From NCBI GenBank assembly GCA_001549895.1, contig AP014719.1:3658001-3722000 (forward strand): a stretch of 64,000 bases of DNA. Direction: 5' to 3'. Below are positions 51,612 to 64,000 of the stretch, piece after piece. Made by a program: the position numbers and the translations under genes. The stretch comes from Arthrobacter sp. Hiyo8 (GTDB taxonomy: Bacteria > Actinomycetota > Actinomycetes > Actinomycetales > Micrococcaceae). Below the pieces are notes generated by a model that worked only from the letters and a program-made list of their open reading frames with translations, was not told the DNA's origin and did no database searches. Numbering within the stretch: the stretch's first letter is position 1; each line of letters begins with the position of its first letter.

Positions 51612-52763
51612 CTAGGAGGTCGGAACGGACCGCATTTGCTCTACGAGATCCTGGACAACCGCGTGGAGATCGCCGTCGTGCTGGGCCGCGACGCGGCGCT
51701 GGCGCTGGTAGCCGGCTCCGCGGGCGATGATCTTTTCGACGTCGGCCAGTTCCGCCGAGCAACCCAGCTTTTCCGCGACAGGTGCCAGGCGCAGCAGCGT
51801 TTCCTTGAGGTGCTCGGTGACGAGCTGCTCGTTGCCTTCGGCGTCGAGGATGATGATCGCCTCCATGCCGTAGCGGGCGGCGCGCCATTTGTTTTCCTGG
51901 ATATGCCATGGCGGCATGGTGGGAATGCTGCCGCCGTTGTCCAGGATCGTGGAGAACTCGTCCACCAGGCATTGGGTCAGGGCTGCAACGGCGCCGACCT
52001 CCTCGAGGGTTGCCAGGCCGTCGCAAATGCGCATCTCGATGGTGCCCAAGTTCGGCACGGGCCGGATGTCCCAGCGGATTTCAGACAGGGTGTCGATCAC
52101 TCCAGTGGTGAACATGTCCTGGACGTAGGACTCGTATTCGGCCCAGCTGGGGAACTGGAAAGGCAATCCGGCCGTGGGAAGCTGCTGGAACATGAGGGCG
52201 CGCTGTGACGCATAGCCCGTGTCTTCGCCGCCCCAGAACGGGCTCGAAGCGGACAATGCCTGGAAATGGGGGAAGTAGTTGACTAAGCCATCGAGGATGG
52301 GGAGCGCCTTGTCCCTCCGGTCCAGGCCGACGTGGACGTGGACTCCGTAGATGACCATTTGCCGTCCCCACCATTGGGTCCGGTCGATCAGTTTGGCGTA
52401 GCGTTCTTTGTCCGAGACCGGCTGGAGTTGCGGCGGGCTGAATGGATGGCTTCCGGCGCAGAAGAGCTCCACGCCCATGGGGTCGGTGACTTCCCTGACG
52501 GCCCGCAGCGAGCGGGCCAGGTCTTCCTTGGCTTCCTTGACGGTGTTGCACACGCCCGTCACGAGTTCCACGGTATTCAGGAGCAGTTCCCGCTTGATGT
52601 GCGGGTGCTCGTCGTCTTCGTTCAAATCCGGATGCCGCGAAGCCACGCCCCGCAGGACCTCATTCGCCACCGAGACCAATTCGCCGGTGCGTGCGTTGAC
52701 GAGCGCTAGCTCCCATTCCACCCCCAGGGTCGACTGCCTGGATGAAGCGAAATCAATCTGCAC
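51612..52763 (-). CDS. Glutamate-cysteine ligase-like carboxylate-amine ligase, YbdK type
   Basis: Intact GCS2-family protein, 383 aa from GTG 52763. It has L-G-V-E-W-E-L-A-L-V near the start, S-H-P-F-S and H-V-H-V-G-L-D, and I-R-P-V-P-N-L-G-T-I-E-M-R. This start is chosen at V-Q-I-D-F-A-S-S-R-Q-S-T-L-G-V-E-W-E, with GAGGGG upstream. In-frame extensions up to 52946 would run into the promoter of the divergent zinc gene. Weak gamma-glutamylcysteine synthesis is reported for relatives. The role here is uncertain, as the thiol in these bacteria is mycothiol. Confidence 0.87.
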   Translation of the reverse strand: MQIDFASSRQSTLGVEWELALVNARTGELVSVANEVLRGVASRHPDLNEDDEHPHIKRELLLNTVELVTGVCNTVKEAKEDLARSLRAVREVTDPMGVELFCAGSHPFSPPQLQPVSDKERYAKLIDRTQWWGRQMVIYGVHVHVGLDRRDKALPILDGLVNYFPHFQALSASSPFWGGEDTGYASQRALMFQQLPTAGLPFQFPSWAEYESYVQDMFTTGVIDTLSEIRWDIRPVPNLGTIEMRICDGLATLEEVGAVAALTQCLVDEFSTILDNGGSIPTMPPWHIQENKWRAARYGMEAIIILDAEGNEQLVTEHLKETLLRLAPVAEKLGCSAELADVEKIIARGAGYQRQRRVAAQHDGDLHAVVQDLVEQMRSVPTS

Positions 52764-52908
52764 GTGGGTCCCCTCGGTATTTGCCAAAAACTCCCTGAGC
52801 AATGCCCGCCGTGGGGCCGTCAGCGGTTGGCTCAAGTCTAATGCAGGGGCGGTACGGTACCGCATGATGGGAACCGCGAGGTAAAACAGGAAATCGAAGC
52901 CGTTTGCT

Positions 52909-52926
52909 AATGAGAATGATTTGCAT
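52909..52926 (+). promoter_or_regulatory. Zur-like operator
   Basis: TGAGAATGATTTGCA (52911-52925) closely fits the actinobacterial Zur pattern TGA-N-AATGATT-N-TCA. It lies directly before the -10 element and upstream of two genes typical of the zinc-starvation response. Confidence 0.7.
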
Positions 52927-52927
52927 C

Positions 52928-52933
52928 TAAGAT
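52928..52933 (+). promoter_or_regulatory. Leaderless -10 element for the COG0523-like gene
   Basis: TAAGAT, 7 nt before ATG 52941. The Zur-like box lies just upstream, so a bound repressor would cover the promoter. Confidence 0.6.
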
Positions 52934-52940
52934 TATTGGC

Positions 52941-54100
52941 ATGCATCTTTCTGTTGTCAGCTCACTGGACAGCCAATGCCGCGAAGCAGCCGCCGCCAGG
53001 CTTGGGCGGACCCATCGAGATTCGGTGGTTGTCCTGCACGACCTCCTGGACGGGTCCATTGTCTTGCGAAGGATCTTCCGCAACGGCCAACTGGTGGAGC
53101 AAGCTCAAACCGCTTTGGAACACGGCTGCCTTAGCTGCACGGTCCGTCTCGACGTTGTCCCGACGGCGGAACGCCTCGCCGCGTCGGGACACGACCACAT
53201 CGTCCTGGGCCTCCCACCGGGTGTCTCCGTGGAGATGGCGGTAGCCGAACTCAAGCGCGGCCTGGAGCGGCCCGCCGTCATCGACAACGCGGTGTTGGCG
53301 ATTGACCCCTCCGGGCTGGAAGACCATATCTGGGACAAGCACACGCTGTATGAATCCGGGTTTACGGCCATGCCCGAGGATGAGCGCACCAGCGGAGAAT
53401 TTCTCATCGGGGAATTGGGCCACGCGGATACTGTCATGGTGCACGCCGGTCTTGGGGCAGAGCTCACCGGATTGCGCCCGGATTCAAGCGAGGCGTGGAC
53501 CCTCGGCGTGGAACTTCTTGGGCAGCTCGCGCCGCACGCAGCCATTTCCGCGGGCGACGACGACTTCCGGCCCGGCTGCTACGACGGCGCCGAGGCTCTC
53601 GCGAGGGTCCGTCGTGGTTCCGTGAGGGTGCCGCTCGAGGAGGAGTCGGGGAATTTCCGGACCGTGCTCCACAAAGTGGAGCGACCCCTTCATCCGAGGC
53701 GCTTCCAGGAGGCGCTGCCCAAGTTGGCCGGGGGATGCCACTGGATGCGGGGCCGCTTGTGGATTGCCTCGGCTGCCAAAGTCCGGATCGCGGTGCAGGG
53801 AATCGGGCCGCGCGTCTGGCTCGAGAGTACGGGCGAGTGGCTGGCGGACGCCGGCATCGGCCCCGTCCCCAGCGGCAAAGGCCTGAAGCACGGAAACGGA
53901 CTCCACGACGTCGACGCCGCCCTCGACTGGCATCCGCGCTTCGGCGACCGGGGACGGTGCTTGCCGTGACCGGAAGGGGAGACGACGTTGACGCAGCAGA
54001 AATCCGGTCCCTGCTGGATGCATGCGCGCTGAGCGAAGCCGAGATGAGGCTCGGCTTCGCCGGGCTCGAGGACCCTTTTGAACTCGAATCCACCCTGTAG
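52941..54100 (+). CDS. COG0523/CobW-like zinc-homeostasis protein lacking a P-loop (one frameshift)
   Basis: 386 aa after one G is added near 53957 (CGGGGACGG). It keeps CobW features: a C-L-S-C metal motif in G-C-L-S-C-T-V-R at the place of the usual CxCC, and the C-terminal CobW domain (G-R-L-W-I-A-S, W-H-P-R-F-G-D-R, L-D-A-C-A-L-S-E-A-E). The N-terminus begins M-H-L-S-V-V-S-S-L-D-S-Q-C, where the GTPase P-loop would be, and has no G-x4-G-K-T. Likely a zinc chaperone or storage-related protein induced at low zinc, without ordinary GTPase activity. Confidence 0.82.
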
Positions 54101-54166
54101 TCGAGCTCCAGCCCAGGCGGAACAAAGCCCCCATCAACCAAGCGAAAACACGAGAAGGAGAACCCC

Positions 54167-54289
54167 ATGAAAGTCAGGAATTCGTTGCGTGCCCTCAAGA
54201 AGGTCCCCGGGGCGCAAGTGGTCCGCCGGCGCGGCCGCACCTTTGTCATCAACAAGCTGAATCCGCGCTTCAAGGCGCGCCAAGGCTAG
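54167..54289 (+). CDS. rpmJ2: 50S ribosomal protein L36, cysteine-free (type B) form
   Basis: A 40-aa protein, [12 protein letters not shown] to N-P-R-F-K-A-R-Q-G, the YkgO-type bL36. It has no cysteine, so it needs no zinc, unlike the rpmJ product at 7464. The RBS AGAAGGAGAACCCC precedes the ATG. It follows the COG0523-like gene by 66 nt and is probably co-transcribed under the Zur-like box. It would replace zinc-bearing L36 and free zinc during starvation. Confidence 0.93.
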   Translation: MKVRNSLRALKKVPGAQVVRRRGRTFVINKLNPRFKARQG

Positions 54290-54339
54290 CTCCCCGTCTA
54301 GGCTGGGCAGAGAACCCGCTACGCGAAGGAAGCCCCGTT

Positions 54340-55158
54340 ATGCCGATCCTCAATAAAGACATGACGCTCTGTATTTCTCTCTCTGCCCGGCCCAGCAACA
54401 ACGGAACGCGTTTCCATAACTTCCTTTACCAGGAGCTTGGCCTGAACTGGATCTACAAGGCCTTCGCTCCCACCGACCTCCCGAACGCGATCGCGGGCGT
54501 GCGCGGCCTGGGCATCCGCGGCTGTGCCGTCTCGATGCCGTACAAGGAAGACGTCATCGCCCTCGTCGACCGGATGGACGCTTCGGCGGCCGCAATCGAT
54601 TCGGTCAACACGATCGTGAACGACGCCGGCGTACTGACGGCCTACAACACGGACTACACCGCGATCGCGCAGCTGATCGAGCGCAACGCGATCGACCCGG
54701 CGTCGTCCGTGCTGCTCCGCGGTTCCGGCGGCATGGCAAAGGCCACCGCCGCTGCCTTCCGGGACGCCGGGTTCTCCCGCGTTACAGTGGTTGCCCGGAA
54801 TGAAAAACCCGGGCAAGCCCTCGCGGGGCTTTATGGCTTCGGCTGGCAAGCCGAAGTAGGGGAGTCCACGGCGGACGTCCTCGTAAACGTGACACCGATC
54901 GGCATGGCCGGCGGACCCGAGTCCAGCTCCCTGTCCTTCCCCGAAGCGGCGGTGGCGGCCGCGAAGGTAGTGTTCGACGTCGTCGCCCTCCCCGCAGAGA
55001 CGCCGCTCATCAAAGCCGGCCGCGCGGCAGGAAAGACCGTGATCACCGGCGCCGAGGTGGCCACCATCCAAGCGCTTGAACAGTTCGTGCTCTACACCGG
55101 CGTCACACCCACACCGGAGCAAGTCGCTGCGGCCGAGGAGTTCACGCGCGCCCAATAG
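54340..55158 (+). CDS. Shikimate 5-dehydrogenase-like protein (AroE family)
   Basis: Intact 272-aa oxidoreductase. It has the substrate-side S-M-P-Y-K-E and S-V-N-T-I, then Y-N-T-D-Y, and an NADP fold with R-G-S-G-G-M-A-K-A. The catalytic Lys is in P-Y-K-E. The N-terminus L-C-I-S-L-S-A-R-P differs from the S-x-S shikimate motif of true AroE, so this is probably a paralogue acting on a related compound. TAGGCT upstream could be its -10 element. Confidence 0.82.
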   Translation: MPILNKDMTLCISLSARPSNNGTRFHNFLYQELGLNWIYKAFAPTDLPNAIAGVRGLGIRGCAVSMPYKEDVIALVDRMDASAAAIDSVNTIVNDAGVLTAYNTDYTAIAQLIERNAIDPASSVLLRGSGGMAKATAAAFRDAGFSRVTVVARNEKPGQALAGLYGFGWQAEVGESTADVLVNVTPIGMAGGPESSSLSFPEAAVAAAKVVFDVVALPAETPLIKAGRAAGKTVITGAEVATIQALEQFVLYTGVTPTPEQVAAAEEFTRAQ

Positions 55159-55181
55159 GGCGCCACAGCTCAGGGACCAGC

Positions 55182-56419
55182 TCAGGCAGCCGCGACCGGC
55201 TCCACTACAACAGCCACCTTTTCCTCGCCGATCCTGGTGAGGACCAAGGTGGCTGTTTTGTTGCCGCGGCCTTTTGCTGAGCCTTTTCCTGCCGGGAGCA
55301 GCTGCTTCCGCAGCTCCTCCGGGGTGACGGAGGTGCCGCGTTTCTTGATGTCGAGGACGCCGACGCCGTTCGCCTTCACCCAGGCTTTGAGGGCCTTGAC
55401 GTTCAACGGCATGACTTCCAGGACTTTGTAGGCGCGGGCGAACGGGGTCTCCACAAGTTCCGGAGCGCAAATATAGGCGATGTGCTGGTCCACCAGGTGG
55501 CCGCCCAACCGGAGTGCGACGTCGGCCACCAGGCCCGCACGGATCACCGCCCCGTCCGGTTCGTACAGGTATCCCTCCACGGGCCCGACGTCGGGCACCG
55601 GACCGCCGTCGAAATCTTCGCAGCTGGTGATCTCGGCTGCGCCTTGCGGCCCGAGCACCAGGGCAGCGCGACGGATGCCGGGACGGGCGACGTCGTTGAA
55701 CCACAGCGTCACTTCCGTGACGTCCCCGCCCACCGAAACCCACTGTGCCTCGCAGCCGGCCGGCACCGATTCGTGCGGCATGCCTGGCCCCATCTTGACC
55801 CCGACGGACTTGCCGGTCGCCGCCAATGATTCAACGAAGGACAACGGCGGCGAGAACGCCTCCGGATCCCAGATCCGTTTGGTTCCCGACGACGACGTCG
55901 TGCGTCGCGCCGGATCGAGCCACACGCCGTCGACCCCGTCGAGGGGCACCGAGGTTGCGTCGGAGTGCACTACCGTCGCGTGCGGGAACGGAATGAGGTT
56001 GATGGTGGCGCAGGCTGCGGTGGTCTCGTCGAGCTCCACGGCGGTGACCTCGATGTCCATGGAGGCCATGGCCATGGAGTCCGCTCCGAGCCCGCAGCCC
56101 AGGTCCGCCACGTGCCGCGTGCCTGCCTTGGCGAATCGCTCGGCGTGCCTGGCTGCAACATTGAGGCGGGTGGCCTGTTCCAGGCCGGCCTGGGTGAAGA
56201 GCATCTGCCGGGCGAATTCTCCGAACTTGGCCTCGGCCCGGGTGCGGAGCCTGGATTGGGTGAGGACGGCGGCCACGAGCGCGGGGAGTGGCCGTCTTTG
56301 CGCAGGCGCGCGTTGAGGGCGAAGGCGTCGCCGTCGCGGTATGGTCCCAAGGATGCCAGGAGTTCCCAACCTTCCGTTGTCAGCAAGGGGGCAATCTGGT
56401 CCTGGGGTGTGTCAGCCAT
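55182..56419 (-). CDS. Class I SAM methyltransferase with THUMP-like domain (one frameshift)
   Basis: 412 aa after one added base near 56290. The N-terminal helical region precedes the SAM-binding V-A-D-L-G-C-G-L-G-A-D-S and a V-W-L-D-P-A-R-R motif. The C-terminal part is the THUMP-like domain (G-T-S-V-T-P-E-E-L-R-K). A role in RNA or protein methylation is likely, but the target is unknown. ATG 56419 starts M-A-D-T-P-Q. The 3' end of the gene contains a hairpin that may end the converging aroE-like transcript. Confidence 0.8.
55209..55262 (+). terminator. Hairpin inside the methyltransferase 3' end, likely terminator for the aroE-like gene
   Basis: AACAGCCACCTT (55209-55220) and AAGGTGGCTGTT (55246-55257) are perfect complements and are followed on the plus strand by TTGTTG after a TTTT run. 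It lies 51 nt past the aroE-like stop but within the convergent coding region. Confidence 0.6.
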
Positions 56420-56483
56420 GGGAACCAGCCTAATGCTCGCCCGTCATAGAGTGCCGAGGGGGAACCGCGACCACCCGGGCGGA

Positions 56484-56489
56484 TAGGGT
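56484..56489 (+). promoter_or_regulatory. Leaderless -10 element for the small membrane protein gene
   Basis: TAGGGT, 7 nt before ATG 56497. Confidence 0.5.
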
Positions 56490-56496
56490 TGATGCC

Positions 56497-56906
56497 ATGG
56501 AAGACAACCCAGTACGCCAGCCTGACGACGCCAATGGTTCTCCCTTTGCCCCCGATAAACGTCCCTTCGCCGGAAATCTCTCCAAGTACGCCCGCCCCGC
56601 ACTCATCGTCGGTGTTTTGATTGCCGTTGTCTGCATTGCGCTCTTGATCATTATTTTCTTCCTCGACTCCTTCAACGCGGCCACCTACTCCATGACCGGA
56701 AAGAGCGTCCAGGACGCCACCGACGAGGCCGGGACATCCGTGACACCTACACCGGTGCCCGCATCGCAGCGATCGTCGGGCTGGTGGTGTTCGGCGTCGT
56801 CGCCCTCGCCAGCGGCGTAGTGCTCTACCTGAACCGCGGAAACGCGCCGAAGGAAGACTATGACGACGGCGAGGACGTCGACTTCGACGACCTCGCCGGT
56901 CAATGA
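56497..56906 (+). CDS. Small two-helix membrane protein of unknown function (one frameshift)
   Basis: 136 aa after one added G near 56740 (GTGACACC). It has a polar N-terminus, a first helix (A-L-I-V-G-V-L-I-A-V-V-C-I-A-L-L), a loop with T-G-K-S-V-Q-D-A-T-D-E-A-G and a second helix (I-A-A-I-V-G-L-V-V-F-G-V-V-A-L). An acidic Asp/Glu tail follows. No family is recognised. Found just upstream of the groES promoter. Confidence 0.7.
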
Positions 56907-56955
56907 GCTACTCGAGCCGCAAGTGGCGCTTCGGGCGTTCACCCATGACGGAATT

Positions 56956-56982
56956 CTGGCACTCGCCTTGACCGAGTGCTAA
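56956..56982 (+). promoter_or_regulatory. CIRCE element 1 (imperfect), HrcA operator
   Basis: CTGGCACTC, a 9-nt spacer, then GAGTGCTAA. The right half is perfect and the left half has two changes from TTAGCACTC. It overlaps the -35 box. Confidence 0.8.
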
Positions 56983-56996
56983 TGCTTACATAGAGT
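56968..56996 (+). promoter_or_regulatory. groES-groEL promoter
   Basis: TTGACC (56968-56973), a 17-nt spacer and TAGAGT (56991-56996). One CIRCE element covers the -35 region and another lies just after the expected start site. Confidence 0.75.
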
Positions 56997-57001
56997 CTTG
57001 A

Positions 57002-57028
57002 TTAGCACTCTCCCTAGGCGGGTGCTAA
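57002..57028 (+). promoter_or_regulatory. CIRCE element 2, HrcA operator
   Basis: TTAGCACTC, a 9-nt spacer, then GGGTGCTAA, one change from consensus. It sits immediately downstream of the -10 box. Confidence 0.9.
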
Positions 57029-57130
57029 TCATGCCGCCAGGCACTTACCGGCACCGCGACGACGGTAAGCCCGCCACGGCACCCCTGGTTTGATAGTCCA
57101 TGTACTACCTCACGTAAAGGAGAGATCCGA

Positions 57131-57427
57131 GTGTCGGTCTCCATTAAGCCTCTCGAGGATCGCATTGTTGTCCGCCCGCTCGAAGCAGAGCAGACCACGG
57201 CTTCCGGCCTGGTCATCCCGGACACTGCACAGGAAAAGCCGCAGGAAGGCGAAGTTGTCGCAGTTGGCCCCGGCCGCTTCGACGACAACGGCAACCGCGT
57301 CCCCGTCGACGTAACCGTCGGCGACGTCGTCATCTACTCCAAGTACGGCGGAACTGAAGTCAAGACCGGCGGCAACGAATACCTCGTTCTGTCCGCCCGC
57401 GACGTTCTGGCGATCGTCGTTAAGTAA
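57131..57427 (+). CDS. groES: Co-chaperonin GroES
   Basis: Intact 98-aa lid of the chaperonin. It begins [11 protein letters not shown] and has the mobile loop [10 protein letters not shown] and the [13 protein letters not shown] strand. The GTG start at 57131 follows AAAGGAGAGATCC. It is under two CIRCE elements and forms an operon with groEL 86 nt downstream. Confidence 0.97.
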   Translation: MSVSIKPLEDRIVVRPLEAEQTTASGLVIPDTAQEKPQEGEVVAVGPGRFDDNGNRVPVDVTVGDVVIYSKYGGTEVKTGGNEYLVLSARDVLAIVVK

Positions 57428-57501
57428 TTCCCTGGATCCCGCATCGCAGATCGAGTCGGACTTCTTCCGGTCGAATCAGCGGTGCGGGTTTTCCGTCTTG
57501 A

Positions 57502-59121
<1,620 letters not shown>

Positions 59122-59190
59122 TCCCCACCGCCTCCCTAGCCTCGCTTCGCTTCGGCCAGGGAGCCCGGGCGGTGTGGGCCCATCTGTGTG

Positions 59191-59233
59191 AAAGAAGGCC
59201 CGGTCCCCTTGAGGGGGCCGGGCCTTTCTTTTT
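59191..59233 (+). terminator. Intrinsic terminator after groEL
   Basis: AAAGAAGGCCCGG and CCCC pair with GGGG and CCGGGCCTTTCTTT around TTGA, followed by more T. Confidence 0.92.
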
Positions 59234-59236
59234 AAA

Positions 59237-59301
59237 GCAACGCGGGGTCACTTACGGCCCATTGGGTGCTGCCGGATGGGCCGTAAGTGACCCCGCGTTG
59301 C
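59237..59301. repeat. Perfect 26-bp inverted repeat downstream of groEL
   Basis: 59237-59262 and 59276-59301 are exact complements with a 13-nt loop. The stem contains GGGGTCACTTACGGCCCAT. It follows the groEL terminator at once and precedes the acyltransferase gene. The rest of the 59122-59464 gap holds only the terminator and the start region of the next gene. Confidence 0.92.
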
Positions 59302-59464
59302 CCGGAAAACGGCATGGAGGATTGACCCAGACAACGCTCCGGAAGCTCCCAGCCCCTTGTGTCCTAATGGATCATAGGAAGTTGGTTGAACGCGGTCTCA
59401 ATTGACGACGAACATTTCGAATCAGTAGGGTAGACGGTTTGAGTAGCACCCTGGAGGCAAGACT

Positions 59465-63236
<3,772 letters not shown>

Positions 63237-63263
63237 GCGTAAATTCCTATCCCAGGCAGTTCC

Positions 63264-63306
63264 AAGCGAGCCCGCCACCTCCACTATGGAGGCGGCGGGC
63301 TCGCTT
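63264..63306 (+). terminator. Intrinsic terminator after guaB
   Basis: AAGCGAGCCCGCC then CCTCCA pair with TGGAGG then GGCGGGCTCGCTT around a 3-nt loop, followed by ATTTAT. Confidence 0.88.
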
Positions 63307-63372
63307 ATTTATCAGGCATTGCCTGTCGTCATGGTCTGCGTCACCCTGCCGGAACATCGCGCCGCACTGGGA

Positions 63373-63378
63373 TAACCT
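63373..63378 (+). promoter_or_regulatory. Leaderless -10 element for guaB3
   Basis: TAACCT, 6 nt before GTG 63385. Confidence 0.5.
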
Positions 63379-63384
63379 AGAGCA

Positions 63385-64000
63385 GTGACTTACGAGATTG
63401 AGATTGGCCGTGGCAAGCGTGGGCGTCGTGCCTACTCCCTGGATGACATCGCGATCGTCCCCAACCGCCGGACGCGCGACCCCAAGGACGTTTCCGTCTC
63501 ATGGCAGATTGATGCCTACAAGTTTGAGATGCCCGTGATCGCCGCACCCATGGACTCCGCGATGTCGCCTGAAACGGCCATCGCGCTTGGGCGGCTGGGC
63601 GGCCTGGGCGTTCTGGACCTCGAGGCCTGTGGACGCGGTACGAAGATCCCCAGTCTGTGCTGGACGAGATCTCTGCCCTTGCGGATGAAACGGCCAGCCC
63701 GACGGTCACCCGGCGCATGCAGGAGCTCTACAAGGCCCCATCCAGCCCGAACTGATCACCACCAGGCTCGCGGAAATCCGCGCATCGGGCGTGACGGTGG
63801 CCGGCTCGCTGACACCGCAGCGCACCCAGGAACACTACAAGACCGTGGTGGCCGCCGGCGTCGACATTTTTGTCATCCGGGGCACCACGGTCTCGGCCGA
63901 GCACGTCTCAAAGAACCATGAGCCCCTGAACCTCAAGCAGTTCATCTATGAGCTCGACGTCCCGTGATCGTCGGCGGGGCTGCCGGCTACACCCCGGCTT
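63385..64000 (+). CDS. guaB3: GuaB3-type IMP dehydrogenase family protein (partial, frameshifted)
   Basis: The start of the second IMPDH-like gene found after guaB in Actinobacteria. It begins Y-E-I-E-I-G-R-G-K-R-G-R-R-A-Y and has V-I-A-A-P-M-D-S-A-M-S and L-G-G-L-G-V-L-D-L-E. Breaks near 63625, 63738 and 63963 are fixed by one base each, restoring L-E-G-L-W-T-R-Y, K-A-P-I-Q-P-E-L and D-V-P-V-I-V-G-G. No CBS pair is present between the strands, as in GuaB3. The gene runs off the window. Confidence 0.88.

Overview
This window is a high-GC actinobacterial chromosome segment from the family Micrococcaceae, most likely Arthrobacter or a close relative (Pseudarthrobacter, Paenarthrobacter). The evidence is gene order (infA-rpmJ-rpsM-rpsK-rpoA-rplQ-truA, rplM-rpsI, glmM, coaA/glmS-acpS-nnr, glgX-treY-treZ, alr-tsaE-tsaB-rimI-tsaD, groES-groEL, guaB-guaB3), the mycothiol genes ino1 and mshA, many GTG/TTG starts, and many leaderless promoters. 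No rRNA, tRNA, insertion sequence or CRISPR array was recognised.

Layout. 1-5.9 kb: a dipeptide/oligopeptide-type ABC importer operon (two permeases, two ATPases, a lipoprotein receptor) followed by a TIM-barrel sugar isomerase-like gene. 6.0-6.9 kb: a P1/DmpA-type peptidase. 7.2-11.3 kb: the end of the ribosomal/RNA polymerase alpha operon and truA. 11.5-19.8 kb (minus strand): a complete Tad/Flp pilus locus with three separate Flp pilins and its own prepilin peptidase. 20.1-21.1 kb: rplM-rpsI. 21.2-24.3 kb (minus): a two-gene polyprenyl-phosphate-sugar glycosylation module. 24.5-32.3 kb: glmM, mscL, a VanY-type peptidase, coaA, glmS, acpS and the NAD(P)HX repair enzyme. 32.3-38.8 kb: the glycogen-to-trehalose operon. 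38.9-45.6 kb: an aldo-keto reductase, ino1, a DUF559 nuclease-like gene, fhs and mshA, with 32-bp-period repeat arrays abutting the stop codons of ino1, fhs and mshA. 45.8-51.6 kb: GNAT, PfkB kinase, alr and the t6A-modification genes tsaE-tsaB-rimI-tsaD. 51.6-54.3 kb: a glutamate-cysteine ligase-like gene and a Zur-type zinc-starvation pair (P-loop-less COG0523 protein plus zinc-free L36). 54.3-61.5 kb: a shikimate dehydrogenase-like gene, a THUMP-like methyltransferase, a small membrane protein, CIRCE-controlled groES-groEL and an acyltransferase. 61.7-64 kb: guaB and the start of guaB3.

Quality of the sequence. About two thirds of the genes, including indispensable ones (rpoA, rpsM, groEL, glmS, glmM, alr, tsaD, coaA), are broken by frameshifts. 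Wherever I could follow the reading frame, each break is repaired by adding one base, usually in a G or C run, and the repaired lengths then divide by three. I read these as systematic one-base homopolymer deletions in the assembly, not pseudogenes. I therefore give whole-gene spans and note the shifts. Lengths quoted as 'repaired' assume those bases are restored.

Most interesting signals: (i) a 32-bp-period repeat family with a 12-nt core that begins at the stop codon of three neighbouring genes, always in the same polarity; (ii) a zinc-starvation operon with a Zur-like box lying between the promoter elements of a leaderless gene that encodes a COG0523-like protein without a P-loop; (iii) about ten TANNNT-N6/7-ATG/GTG [16 protein letters not shown]; (iv) very large hairpins between rpsK and rpoA and downstream of groEL; (v) a terminator-shaped hairpin inside the likely 5' coding region of truA.
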